The notes below the pieces were generated by a model. The model was not told the DNA's origin, made no database searches, and saw nothing but the letters and a program-made list of their open reading frames with translations. From Candidatus Saccharimonadota bacterium (GTDB taxonomy: Bacteria; Patescibacteriota; Saccharimonadia; Saccharimonadales; Saccharimonadaceae), in the NCBI GenBank assembly GCA_030445265.1, contig JAUCSC010000001.1, positions 186,001 to 250,000 on the forward strand: a stretch of DNA of 64,000 bases, in the 5' to 3' direction. Below are positions 18,466 through 27,931 of the stretch, piece by piece (the first letter of the stretch is position 1; every line of letters starts with the position of its first letter). The translations under genes and the position numbers were made by a program.

Positions 18466-18474
18466 CGGAGCAAC

Positions 18475-18506
18475 ATCATACTCACCCGCACGAGTATGAT
18501 TTTTTT
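18475..18506 (+). terminator. Intrinsic terminator
   Basis: ATCATACTC-acccgcac-GAGTATGAT followed by TTTTTT. Confidence 0.88.
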
Positions 18507-18507
18507 A

Positions 18508-18536
18508 TTGACTTTACGTCGTACTCACTTTATAAA
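18508..18536 (+). promoter_or_regulatory. Sigma70-type promoter of GC-rich gene 18608-19057
   Basis: TTGACT (18508-18513), 17-nt spacer, TATAAA (18531-18536). Confidence 0.72.
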
Positions 18537-18607
18537 AAGGGCAGTAGAAGCGATTTGTCAGCGCTTTTGCATATCCCAATCCAATCAACCACCGAGAGGA
18601 TGGTCGT

Positions 18608-19057
18608 ATGACCATTAACGGATCATCACGAACCCGATCGAAGAACAAGAAAGGAAAAGGAAACACCAGCAGCGGCACAAGGCGCATTCCTGCCAAGGCG
18701 ATTCGACTGGCTGTCGACGTGCTCGCCGAGCACCTCAAGGCAACCGAGTGCGTCGTCCACGCCACCCGCGACACGCTGATTCGGCACCTGGCTGGCATGT
18801 TCCGCACCGTGCGGGGCATCGGCAGGGACTTCCGCGAGAAGATCATCACCCTTCGCCTCGCACTCGTGCAGATGCGGAAGGCTGATGAAGTCGCGTGGGC
18901 CGAGACCATCGACGGGCAAGCACTCCTGCTACAGGGCCCCAAGCCGCGCCAACTGCAGCCGAGGAAGGAACCGAGCAACATGCACGCCAAGAGGCGTACG
19001 CGTTCGTTCGTAAACAACCCCGGGCGACCGCGGACCGTGGTGATGTCCGCAGCATGA
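18608..19057 (+). CDS. GC-rich basic protein, unknown family
   Basis: SD GAGAGGAT upstream of ATG; GC3-rich; highly basic ends. Confidence 0.75.
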   Translation: MTINGSSRTRSKNKKGKGNTSSGTRRIPAKAIRLAVDVLAEHLKATECVVHATRDTLIRHLAGMFRTVRGIGRDFREKIITLRLALVQMRKADEVAWAETIDGQALLLQGPKPRQLQPRKEPSNMHAKRRTRSFVNNPGRPRTVVMSAA

Positions 19058-19060
19058 CTT

Positions 19061-19140
19061 CCTTCGGTGGAGAACGTTAGAAGCGTAGATGAGAAGCCAG
19101 ATCACGGTGACTCTCCTACCCCTCACGTTCTCCGCCGAGG
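19061..19140 (+). other. Long imperfect hairpin after the GC-rich gene
   Basis: CCTTCGGTGGAGAACGT (19061-19077) pairs with ACGTTCTCCGCCGAGG (19125-19140). Confidence 0.55.
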
Positions 19141-19168
19141 CATTCCCATTTACGCACTCGACGTCCTC

Positions 19169-19197
19169 TGGTCAACAGGGAAGTTTTTTGTTACAAT
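19169..19197 (+). promoter_or_regulatory. Putative promoter of the tRNA-Glu transcript
   Basis: TGGTCA-17-TACAAT. Confidence 0.45.
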
Positions 19198-19216
19198 CAT
19201 TCAAGTCCGAGGATCA

Positions 19217-19268
19217 CGGTCCCGTCTCGCAGAGACGCGGACCGCTCAATTCGGAAAGGGAATTGAGC
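19217..19268 (+). other. Tandem hairpins in the tRNA-Glu leader
   Basis: CGGTCCcGTCTC-gca-GAGACgcGGACCG followed by GCTCAATTC-ggaaagg-GAATTGAGC. Confidence 0.7.
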
Positions 19269-19297
19269 AAGCTGCATTACCTTTCACTCATCTACAC

Positions 19298-19372
19298 GGT
19301 CCCGTCGTCTAGCGGTTAGGACACCAGGTTTTCATCCTGGCAATCGGAGTTCGATTCTCCGCGGGATCACCA
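19298..19372 (+). tRNA. tRNA-Glu (anticodon TTC), CCA encoded
   Basis: GGTCCCG...CGGGATCACCA; anticodon stem CCAGG/CCTGG with loop TTTTCAT. Confidence 0.93.
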
Positions 19373-19379
19373 CGAAAAT

Positions 19380-19406
19380 AGCTCACCATCATAGGTGGGC
19401 TTTTTT
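19380..19406 (+). terminator. Intrinsic terminator after tRNA-Glu
   Basis: AGCTCACC-atcata-GGTGGGCT followed by TTTTT. Confidence 0.85.
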
Positions 19407-19430
19407 CGTCGAAGTACTTGTCGAAATAAA

Positions 19431-19949
19431 TTACGGGAGCGGCGTTGCAGGCGGGTCAACAGGCACCGGAGGGATAACTATTGGATCATCGGCTGGTGGA
19501 TCGGCCGGAGGCGTGGGATCAGGAGTAGGCGTTGGGGTTGGCTCTGGGGCTGGTGTGGGTGCTGGGGTTGGCTGCGTCGGTGTCGACGTAGAGCCGGTCG
19601 AGGTAGATGGAGAAGTCGAAGCTTTAGGAGCGGCGGTCCATGTCGGGCTCGATGTAGCCGGTGTCGTAGATCCACTATTTGTCATGGAGTCGGCGGCAGT
19701 AGCTGGACTTTGCGTAAACTCGCCTGGCGTAGAAGTGGCCGTACTTGCACCTTGAACTGAGCCAGCGCTGTCCTTACTCGATGAAGGAGTGGTCGCGGAG
19801 GGGTTCGATGATGAAGTAGTATTATCCTTGGTAAGGCCTAATACATTTAACATGGTAAGCATACTAAAGAAGCCAACTATGAACACGGTCATACCAGTAA
19901 TTGCCACTCGATTCTGACGCAGGGGGATACCTTTGAGGTATGTTTTCAT
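19431..19949 (-). CDS. Single-TM Ser/Thr/Pro-rich surface protein
   Basis: MKTYLKGIPLRQNRVAITGMTVFIVGFFSMLTMLNVLGL then PT repeats; SD AAGGAGAT precedes ATG at 19949. Confidence 0.7.
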   Translation of the reverse strand: MKTYLKGIPLRQNRVAITGMTVFIVGFFSMLTMLNVLGLTKDNTTSSSNPSATTPSSSKDSAGSVQGASTATSTPGEFTQSPATAADSMTNSGSTTPATSSPTWTAAPKASTSPSTSTGSTSTPTQPTPAPTPAPEPTPTPTPDPTPPADPPADDPIVIPPVPVDPPATPLP

Positions 19950-20100
19950 GACAATGATCTCCTTATTTCTTGCTTCATTATAGTCGTACGGATCAAATAT
20001 AACTGTAAGATAAGTCACACATGACATAGATTAGCGCACTCTGCGATAATATGTCAGTTCTGATCGGTACTTAGCGCAAAAAGTGATACAATTATCAGTT

Positions 20101-21516
20101 ATGGGAATCATCTTCAAACGGACAAAAATTCTGGCTACGGTCGGACCTGCAACAAACACACCAGAAAAAATCGAACAACTTATCATTGCTGGGGTAAATG
20201 GCTTCCGGCTAAACTTTAGTCATGGTGATTACGCTGAGCGTGAAGAGCAAATCAAATGGATCAGGGAGGCAAGTCGAAAAATCGGTAAACCAGTCGCCGT
20301 TCTCCAAGACCTCCAAGGGCCAAAGATCCGATTAGGGAGCTTGAAAGAAAATACGCCAGTTAAAAAAGGCGATGTATTGACGCTTGATTTTGCCGCTGAG
20401 CATGATGGTTTGACACTGCCTGTGCAATACAACCTCGCTGAAAAGGTGAAACCTGGTGAACCGATATATATCTTTGATGGTAAGATTCGCACGACTGTCC
20501 TTGAGGTCAGCTCCGAAACTGCTGTGAGATTACGGGTTGAAAACGACGGTATGTTGATGAGCAAGAAGGGTATCAATCTACCGGAAACAGACTTCGCCGG
20601 TGATATCTTGACGCCGAAAGATTTGAAGGATATTGAATTTGGCCTGACGCAGGATATTGATTACGTTGCGCTCAGTTTTGTCCAAAGCCCTGATGATATT
20701 AATAATCTTCGTCAAATCCTCGTGGCGGGTGGCTCATCGGCGCAAATTATCGCTAAGGTTGAAACAAAAGCTGCAGTTGCTGACGGTGTCATGGAAGAGA
20801 TTGTTAAAGCCAGCGACGGGGTGATGGTCGCTCGTGGTGACTTGGCGGTCGAGGCGGGTGCTGAGATCGTGCCAATCGTGCAGCGGCGGTTGATTGCCCT
20901 TTGCCGCAAACACAGTACGTTAAGTATCGTTGCGACACAGATGATGGCGAGCATGGTGGACAGCCCTGAGCCGACTCGCGCAGAAGTCAGTGATGTGGCT
21001 AACGCCGTTATTCAAGGCGCCGATACGGTCATGTTGTCTGATGAAACGGCCAACGGTTCTTATCCGCTTGAGACAGTCGCGGCGATGAAGCGAGTCATAC
21101 TTTATACGCAAGATAATGTACCGGTCGCACGCCTTGAAGATCATATGGCAGCCGAACACACACAGCGCGATGCGATCAGTTCTGCCGCTGTCTCGCTTGC
21201 CGAACAGCTGAACGTCGATGCCATTATTGCCGAGACCAAGTCGGGCGCGACTGCGGCGTCGATGGCCGCTCACCGGCCTAACTTACCGATTATTAGTGTG
21301 ACGAGCGATATGCGTTCAGCACAGCAACTCGGTCTGAGTTATGCGAACCGCAGTTATGTTCGGCCCGATGGTGATGTGGCAGGCCTTGATTTGGCCCGTG
21401 AGCTAAAAGCCAGCGGCTTATTCGGTGAAGGGCCAGCCACGGTCATTATCGTCAGCGGCCGACAGCCTGGAATCGCCGGAACAACTGACACAATCAAAGT
21501 TCGCATGCTAGAATAA
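20101..21516 (+). CDS. pyk: Pyruvate kinase
   Basis: RTKILATVGPAT, GFRLNFSHGD, VAVLQDLQGPKIR, GVMVARGDLAVE, IVATQMM, DTVMLSDETANGSYP. Confidence 0.96.
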   Translation: MGIIFKRTKILATVGPATNTPEKIEQLIIAGVNGFRLNFSHGDYAEREEQIKWIREASRKIGKPVAVLQDLQGPKIRLGSLKENTPVKKGDVLTLDFAAEHDGLTLPVQYNLAEKVKPGEPIYIFDGKIRTTVLEVSSETAVRLRVENDGMLMSKKGINLPETDFAGDILTPKDLKDIEFGLTQDIDYVALSFVQSPDDINNLRQILVAGGSSAQIIAKVETKAAVADGVMEEIVKASDGVMVARGDLAVEAGAEIVPIVQRRLIALCRKHSTLSIVATQMMASMVDSPEPTRAEVSDVANAVIQGADTVMLSDETANGSYPLETVAAMKRVILYTQDNVPVARLEDHMAAEHTQRDAISSAAVSLAEQLNVDAIIAETKSGATAASMAAHRPNLPIISVTSDMRSAQQLGLSYANRSYVRPDGDVAGLDLARELKASGLFGEGPATVIIVSGRQPGIAGTTDTIKVRMLE

Positions 21517-21535
21517 TGCTAGAAAGGGTGGGACC

Positions 21536-22759
21536 GTGAGCTTCTATAAACAAACAATTCGGGACGTTCCGCTAGACGGCAAAACTGTACTGGTCCGGGC
21601 GGATTATAATGTACCGCTGGATGAGGATAATCACATTAGTGACGATCTCCGTATCCGTGCGAGTCTGCCAACGCTAGAGTACTTGATCAAGCGTGGCTGC
21701 AAGATCGTTATCATAAGCCACCTGGGACGTCCTGAGGGGCGTGACGCGGCTTTGAGCTTGCAACAAGTCAGTGAACGCCTAGCTGTCCTGCTGGGCCGAA
21801 ACGTTGATTTTATTGACCAAACGATTGGTGACAAAGTCCGCCAGTTGGTGAAGAGAGCCCCAAGCTCAAGTATTATTCTTTTAGAAAACCTTCGCTACTA
21901 CGCTGAAGAAGAAGCAAATAATACTGATTTTGCTAAACAAATTGCGGAAGATAGTGGCGCAAGGTACTTTATCCAAGATGGGTTTGGCGTTGTTCACAGA
22001 GCGCATGCCAGTACTGATGCAATTACCGCATATCTGCCAAGTGTTGCGGGACTATTGCTTGAGACAGAGTACACTCGAATCACTGAAGCTATGGAGCGCC
22101 CAAAACGTCCCCTCATTGCAGTGATGGGTGGTGCCAAGGTCAGTGACAAGATCGGTATTATAGAACGATTCGTCGAAGTAGCGGATACGATCATTATCGG
22201 TGGCGCGATGGCTAACACATTCTTGGCTTATAAAGGCTTCTCCCTCGGGGCAAGCAAATTAGAGACCGATCAAAATGATACGATCAAAGCCATTTATGCA
22301 GCGGCAGAAAAGAAAGTCGGGCACAAGGTCGACGAGTTTATTGTCCTGCCGACCGATGTCGCTGTTTCAACGAGCATTAGCCACCTCAGCCGGCGTAAGA
22401 ATGTGCCCATTAACGATGTTGATAACGACGAAATCGCCCTCGATATTGGTGATGCGACCATTGAAACTATGACAAAGCTGATCGCTGATGCCGGGACGGT
22501 TGTGTGGAATGGCACTCTCGGGTACGCAGAGCTTAGCGAATTTGCCCACGGGTCGGCTCGCTTATCGTTATCGCTAGCCGTACAATCGGCGACGACATCG
22601 ATTATTGGAGGTGGCGACACGGCCGACTTTGTCCTGAAATGGGATGCTCAAGAAGGCCGCAGTTTTACCCATGTATCCACTGGTGGGGGCGCAAGTCTTG
22701 AACTGATGGCAGGTAAGAAACTCCCTGGTATCGAATGTTTGCTTGACGTACGTAAATAG
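21536..22759 (+). CDS. pgk: Phosphoglycerate kinase (GTG start)
   Basis: GKTVLVRADYNVPLD, SHLGRPEG, LLENLRYYAEE, MGGAKVSDKI, VWNGTLGYAE. Confidence 0.96.
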   Translation: MSFYKQTIRDVPLDGKTVLVRADYNVPLDEDNHISDDLRIRASLPTLEYLIKRGCKIVIISHLGRPEGRDAALSLQQVSERLAVLLGRNVDFIDQTIGDKVRQLVKRAPSSSIILLENLRYYAEEEANNTDFAKQIAEDSGARYFIQDGFGVVHRAHASTDAITAYLPSVAGLLLETEYTRITEAMERPKRPLIAVMGGAKVSDKIGIIERFVEVADTIIIGGAMANTFLAYKGFSLGASKLETDQNDTIKAIYAAAEKKVGHKVDEFIVLPTDVAVSTSISHLSRRKNVPINDVDNDEIALDIGDATIETMTKLIADAGTVVWNGTLGYAELSEFAHGSARLSLSLAVQSATTSIIGGGDTADFVLKWDAQEGRSFTHVSTGGGASLELMAGKKLPGIECLLDVRK

Positions 22760-22796
22760 AGTACACTAAAAAAAATAACCATAAGCGAAAAACCTC

Positions 22797-23582
22797 ATGT
22801 CACGCGACAAAAAAATTATCATCGGCAACTTTAAAATGAACCTCAACGTCCATGAGTCGAGTTTGTATCTTCATACACTCGCAGGGATGGTCAAGCCACG
22901 GCGAAATGTCGAGGTCGTACTCGCGCCAACGACACTTGCTATCCAGTCTCTCAGCTTGCAGGTTAGCCACCGACAGTTCAAATTGGCGGCACAAAATTTC
23001 TATTGGCGTGATCACGGCCCCTACACGGGTGAAGTGTCGGCAACGATGCTCCGGGGCATTGTTAAATACGGGCTGGTTGGCCATTCTGAACGGCGCCATG
23101 TATTTCACGAAAGTGATAAGGATATCCGCGACAAGGTCCAAGCCGCAATCCGTAACGGCATTCGTCCCGTCCTGTGTATTGGCGAGACGGCCGCAGAACG
23201 AGCCGACGGCGAGACTCAGCACGCCCTTCACGACCAGTTGGTTGGCGGTCTCGCTAATGTAACGAGTGACGAGCTTGAGCAGGTCATCATCGCCTACGAA
23301 CCCGTCTGGGCAATAGGTACTGGCCAAAATGCCGTACCGAGTGATGTCACCGCCGCTATACAGGCTATTAGAAACCACATTAGCCATTTGTATGGTAAGC
23401 CAGCCGCAGAATTCGCCCAGGTGCTCTATGGCGGTAGCGTCACGGCAAGTACGGCAGCAGATTACTTAGCCCTACCTGATGTAGACGGCTTGCTCGTCGG
23501 CGGCGCCAGTCTTGATGCGCACGCGTTTACGCAGATTATTGAATTGGCACATCAGAGCGGGAGCGGAGAAGAAGAGTTGTGA
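22797..23582 (+). CDS. tpiA: Triosephosphate isomerase
   Basis: IIGNFKMNL, GHSERR, AYEPVWAIGTG, LYGGSVTAS. Confidence 0.96.
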   Translation: MSRDKKIIIGNFKMNLNVHESSLYLHTLAGMVKPRRNVEVVLAPTTLAIQSLSLQVSHRQFKLAAQNFYWRDHGPYTGEVSATMLRGIVKYGLVGHSERRHVFHESDKDIRDKVQAAIRNGIRPVLCIGETAAERADGETQHALHDQLVGGLANVTSDELEQVIIAYEPVWAIGTGQNAVPSDVTAAIQAIRNHISHLYGKPAAEFAQVLYGGSVTASTAADYLALPDVDGLLVGGASLDAHAFTQIIELAHQSGSGEEEL

Positions 23583-24535
23583 GCGACCTCGATTATGATG
23601 AACTCGATCGGGCCGTTTCATCAGTTCTGAGTGATGCTCCGTCCGAGCCAACAAAGGAAGAGCAGCCAGTAGTGATGCCGACGACCCAGCCGCCTACTCC
23701 TCCACAAGTCAGCCCAGTATCTAGCCCTGTTGCGGCTCAGCCGTCGCCGGCAGTACGGCGTAGCAATGGTCGGTTTATGGATATGGTCCAGCCAGCAGGA
23801 GTGCGTCGAGCACCGCTTGTTGAGCCACGTGACGCTGGGTCAGCGACTCCCTCGAGCACGCTAAGTGGAGATGGAACCTATCTTGACTCTGCCTCACAAG
23901 GGATGCGTACCCAAGGCCGCCCATCGATTGACGGCTTTACGAGCACGCCGACTGCCCAGCCGTCACCCAGCGCGACCATACAAATACCAAGCGAAGCTGA
24001 CACGAGAATAGCCGAGCAGCTGAGCGCTAGTACTGGTGGTGACCAGCCGTTGGTCACACCTTTTTTGCGTGATCAAAAGGTTGACAAGCGTCCACTGGGA
24101 TCATTCGCGTCGGCTGATGACAATAGTGAGTCAAATGATGTTCGACCAAGTCTTGATAGTCCCGAACGGTCATTCAGCGATGAAGGTGATCGACCGATTG
24201 GTAAAGATACCCCGCTGCCTGCGGAGTTGCAAGATGACCTCTTGAAGCTCGAGGCTGAAGAAGCACCGACGACCGAAATTCCTCATGAGCCAGAGACCGC
24301 CAGCAGTCCTGCTGGAGCGCCCGCCATGACATCTATCCATCAGCAATACCAGGAAAAAGCTTCTGAGGATGCTCCAACCGGCGCTATCTTTGATACCGAA
24401 GCGTACCACAAGCCACTGGCTCATCCAGCTAAGAAGAAACCAGGCTATCTCATGATTTTATATATCGTCGGTTTATTAGTAGTTGGGGCCGGTGCTGGAG
24501 CGGGTGTGTACTTCTTTATCCTGCCTTTGCTCTAG
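23579..24535 (+). CDS. Pro/Ser-rich protein with C-terminal TM helix
   Basis: Low-complexity acidic/proline-rich region then YLMILYIVGLLVVGAGAGAGVYFFILPLL; overlaps tpiA stop. Confidence 0.7.
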   Translation: MSDLDYDELDRAVSSVLSDAPSEPTKEEQPVVMPTTQPPTPPQVSPVSSPVAAQPSPAVRRSNGRFMDMVQPAGVRRAPLVEPRDAGSATPSSTLSGDGTYLDSASQGMRTQGRPSIDGFTSTPTAQPSPSATIQIPSEADTRIAEQLSASTGGDQPLVTPFLRDQKVDKRPLGSFASADDNSESNDVRPSLDSPERSFSDEGDRPIGKDTPLPAELQDDLLKLEAEEAPTTEIPHEPETASSPAGAPAMTSIHQQYQEKASEDAPTGAIFDTEAYHKPLAHPAKKKPGYLMILYIVGLLVVGAGAGAGVYFFILPLL

Positions 24536-24562
24536 GTCGCTACTCCGTTATAATAAGAGTTA

Positions 24563-26665
24563 ATGAATTTACTTGAGGGACTCAACCCGGCGCAAGCTGA
24601 GGCAGTTCGGACGACGTCCGGGCCGGTTCTTATTCTGGCGGGCGCAGGGAGCGGTAAGACGAAAACATTAACGCACCGGATTGCGTACTTGATTGCTGAG
24701 CAGTCAATATGGCCGAGCGAGATTCTTGCCGTTACCTTCACCAATAAAGCCGCGAGAGAAATGCGCGAGCGACTTGGCTCATTACTCGGCCAAAATAGCC
24801 GCGATCGATCTTTCATGCCATGGATGGGCACTTTTCACGGTATTTGCGTGCGACTGCTTCGTCAGGACGGCGACCGCATCGGCATTCCAAAGAACTATGT
24901 CATTTACGATGAAGATGATCGCCAGTCACTCATCAAGCAGTCTATGAAGCAGCTGTCTATCAACGACAAAGAAGTCCGACCCCAAGCAGTCAGCAGTATT
25001 ATATCTAATGCAAAAAATGAATTACAAAGCCCGGCTGACTTTGCGGCCACCGCCCGCTATCCATACCAGCAAGCCGTTGCTAAGCTTTACGAGCGTTATG
25101 AATCATTGAAATCCAAAGCGAAGGCGCTTGATTTTGATGACCTCCTCCTTGAGGCCGTGCGACTGCTCCGGGAGCAACCAGAGGTACGTACAAGATGGCG
25201 TTCGCACTTCAAGCATATATTGATTGACGAGTATCAAGACACGAATGCGGCACAGTATGAGATGGTGAAACTATTGATCAACCAGGACCGCAACCTCTGC
25301 GTAGTCGGTGATGACTGGCAGTCGATTTATAGCTGGCGCGGAGCAGATTTTACTAACATCCTCAATTTCGAGCGGGATTTCCCTGGATCTAAGGTTATTA
25401 AACTGGAGCAAAATTATCGGAGTACCGGACATATTCTCGAGGCGGCGCATAACGTTATTTCTAAAAACGAACAGCGGACTGACAAAAAACTTTGGACTGA
25501 CGTCGGGCAGGGATCACCGGTTCAAATCCACGGTGTGTATGATGAAGCGGAAGAAGCTCGACTGGTTGCAGAGAGGATTGCCACGCACGTGACGATGCAG
25601 GCACGTCACTACGGTGACTTTGCCGTGCTGTATCGAACTAATGCCCAGAGCTACACGCTCGAGCGCGCCTTTTTACAGCAGCGGATTCCCTACCAAATTG
25701 TCGGTGGCGTTCGGTTCTATGACCGCAAGGAAATCAAAGACATTGTTGCCTATCTGAAGTTGCTCTATCAGCCGAATGATCGGATGAGCTTTAGTCGAAT
25801 TGTTAACGTCCCGACGAGGGGTATTGGTGCGGTGAGCCTCGAAAAATTCTTGACATGGCAGGCGGGTACTGATGATGACATCCTGACGGCGCTTCTTAAG
25901 GCAGGTCCAGCGGCGATCGTCAGCGGTAAGGCAAAACAGTCACTCGGCATCTTGGGCGAGAAACTCATTAAACTGCAAGCAATGCTTGTAGACCAGACTC
26001 CGGTGCATATTATTGAACAAGTCGTGGCAGTCATGGGTTATAGAGACTATATTCTTGACGGCACACCTCAGGCAGAAGACCGGGAAGCCAATATTGGCGC
26101 CCTGTTGTCGGATGCCGCCAACTTCTCAGCACTCAGCGATTTCCTCGAAGAGGTTGCGCTCATGTCGAGCGCCGATACGGGGAGCGAAGGCGAAAAGGTG
26201 ACGCTGATGACGCTTCACGCAGCAAAAGGACTCGAATTTCCGGTCGTCTTTATGGTGGGGCTGGAGGAAGGCATCTTACCGCATGCCCGAGTATTTGAAG
26301 CTGGACAGTCTGAACTCGAAGAAGAGCGGCGGCTTTGTTACGTCGGTATGACAAGAGCGAGAGAAGAGCTCCACATTAGCTACGCTGCAAGCCGTCTCCA
26401 ATTTGGGCAGCGCAGCTATAATCAAATGTCTCGGTTTATCGGTGATATGGGTACGGGAGTCGCTGCGACGGACCAGCCAGCCTATGTCCGGGATGAGGAG
26501 CCGTTTTACCAAGAGGAATTCTTTGAAATGGGGGACCGGGTGCGGTCGTCGGCGTTTGGAACAGGCGAAATTATCGAAGTCGATGGCCTTGCGGTGACGA
26601 TCCAATTTGATAGCGGACAGCGTAAAAAATTGAACGCTGAATATGCTCGTTTAGAGCGGCTCTAG
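24563..26665 (+). CDS. UvrD/PcrA-like superfamily 1 DNA helicase
   Basis: LAGAGSGKTKTLTHRIA, TFTNKAAREM, DEYQDTN, GDDWQSIYSWRGAD, LEQNYRS, TLHAAKGLEF, YVGMTRAREEL. Confidence 0.96.
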   Translation: MNLLEGLNPAQAEAVRTTSGPVLILAGAGSGKTKTLTHRIAYLIAEQSIWPSEILAVTFTNKAAREMRERLGSLLGQNSRDRSFMPWMGTFHGICVRLLRQDGDRIGIPKNYVIYDEDDRQSLIKQSMKQLSINDKEVRPQAVSSIISNAKNELQSPADFAATARYPYQQAVAKLYERYESLKSKAKALDFDDLLLEAVRLLREQPEVRTRWRSHFKHILIDEYQDTNAAQYEMVKLLINQDRNLCVVGDDWQSIYSWRGADFTNILNFERDFPGSKVIKLEQNYRSTGHILEAAHNVISKNEQRTDKKLWTDVGQGSPVQIHGVYDEAEEARLVAERIATHVTMQARHYGDFAVLYRTNAQSYTLERAFLQQRIPYQIVGGVRFYDRKEIKDIVAYLKLLYQPNDRMSFSRIVNVPTRGIGAVSLEKFLTWQAGTDDDILTALLKAGPAAIVSGKAKQSLGILGEKLIKLQAMLVDQTPVHIIEQVVAVMGYRDYILDGTPQAEDREANIGALLSDAANFSALSDFLEEVALMSSADTGSEGEKVTLMTLHAAKGLEFPVVFMVGLEEGILPHARVFEAGQSELEEERRLCYVGMTRAREELHISYAASRLQFGQRSYNQMSRFIGDMGTGVAATDQPAYVRDEEPFYQEEFFEMGDRVRSSAFGTGEIIEVDGLAVTIQFDSGQRKKLNAEYARLERL

Positions 26666-26735
26666 GAGCCCGCCCGCTTTACCAAAAGCGTCATTTTTGG
26701 TACAATTAAAGGAGCGCACCGAGGTGCGTTTATCC

Positions 26736-27929
26736 ATGAAGAGTCTTATACATCGTCGATCGTTTTTTACACCCTTTGGGGTAATCAGCTTAGTATCTTT
26801 ATTAGCCCTTATCGGGTTTTTTTTCGTTGTTATTGATAAAGCGAATGCAATAAGTGATCAGCAGACCCGCGGCCGGTTATTAACTGTCCATGACCGCGGT
26901 GACGAAACAGTTATTCTCAGTGAAGCCAAGACGATTGGCGAGGCACTGAAGGAAGCGGACATCATGCTTGATGACAAAGACGTTGTTGAGCCAGCGGCTA
27001 ATGAAACGCTGGTTGCTCCAGAATATAGTGTGAATATTTACCGCGCACGGCCCGTTGTCGTCATTGATGGTGCGACAAAGCAAAAAGTGCTGACTGCTCA
27101 TCAAAGCGCTGAACAGATCGTTGCCGATGCTGGCGTGCAATTATATCCAGAAGATAACACGCTGCTTGCGCGATCGGATGACATCATAGCCGACGGAGTT
27201 GGTTTGCAACTGACGGTCGACCGAGCGGTGCCACTCAAGTTACGGCTGCATGGAACTGATACTGACATACGAACGCAAGGCGAAACCGTGAAAGCCATGC
27301 TTCATGAGAAGGGAATCGTACTCGGCACATCAGATGGCGTCAGCCCGAGCCTCGACACGACTATTACCAGCGGCATGGAAGTACGGGTCTGGCGTGAGGG
27401 TATACAGACCGTGACGGCCGATGAAGATATTTCCTTTGGTGTCAAACAAATCCAGGACGCCGACCACGAAGTCGGTTACAAAGAAGTTCAAACACCTGGT
27501 CAGAATGGTAAACGATCAGTCACATACGAGATCAATATTCAAAATGGCCTAGAAATAAGCCGACATGAAATAACTAGTCTCGTCACCGTTACACCAGTCG
27601 AGCAAGTAGAAATCATTGGAACAAAATCGAAAGTAATGACCTATACGGGCGGTGGTTCGAAGACTGAGTGGTTGTCGGCATCTAATATTCCGGCCGGAAG
27701 TTGGGGCGCAGCCGATTATATCGTATCGCATGAAAGCGGCTGGAATCCCAACGCCGTCAACCCATCATCGGGTGCTTGTGGCTTGGCTCAAGCCTTACCA
27801 TGTAGTAAGGTTCCTGGTAACCCATATAACCCGATAGACTCATTGAACTGGATGAACAGCTACGTCATGGGGCGCTATGGAAGCTGGGAGAATGCGGTTG
27901 CTTTCAAGCAGTCTCGCGGCTGGTACTAA
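26736..27929 (+). CDS. RpfB-like cell-wall protein: DUF348/G5-like repeats and transglycosylase-like C-terminus
   Basis: Signal/TM N-terminus, repeated ubiquitin-like segments, EVGYKEVQTPGQNGKRSVTYEI (G5-like), YIVSHESGWNPNAVNPSSGACGLAQALPCSK. Confidence 0.82.
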   Translation: MKSLIHRRSFFTPFGVISLVSLLALIGFFFVVIDKANAISDQQTRGRLLTVHDRGDETVILSEAKTIGEALKEADIMLDDKDVVEPAANETLVAPEYSVNIYRARPVVVIDGATKQKVLTAHQSAEQIVADAGVQLYPEDNTLLARSDDIIADGVGLQLTVDRAVPLKLRLHGTDTDIRTQGETVKAMLHEKGIVLGTSDGVSPSLDTTITSGMEVRVWREGIQTVTADEDISFGVKQIQDADHEVGYKEVQTPGQNGKRSVTYEINIQNGLEISRHEITSLVTVTPVEQVEIIGTKSKVMTYTGGGSKTEWLSASNIPAGSWGAADYIVSHESGWNPNAVNPSSGACGLAQALPCSKVPGNPYNPIDSLNWMNSYVMGRYGSWENAVAFKQSRGWY

Positions 27930-27931
27930 AA

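Noticed and set aside
15321-19372. Integrase-mediated insertion at tRNA-Glu
   Set aside because: No integrase gene and no duplicated tRNA 3' end were found; island lies on the 5' side of the tRNA.
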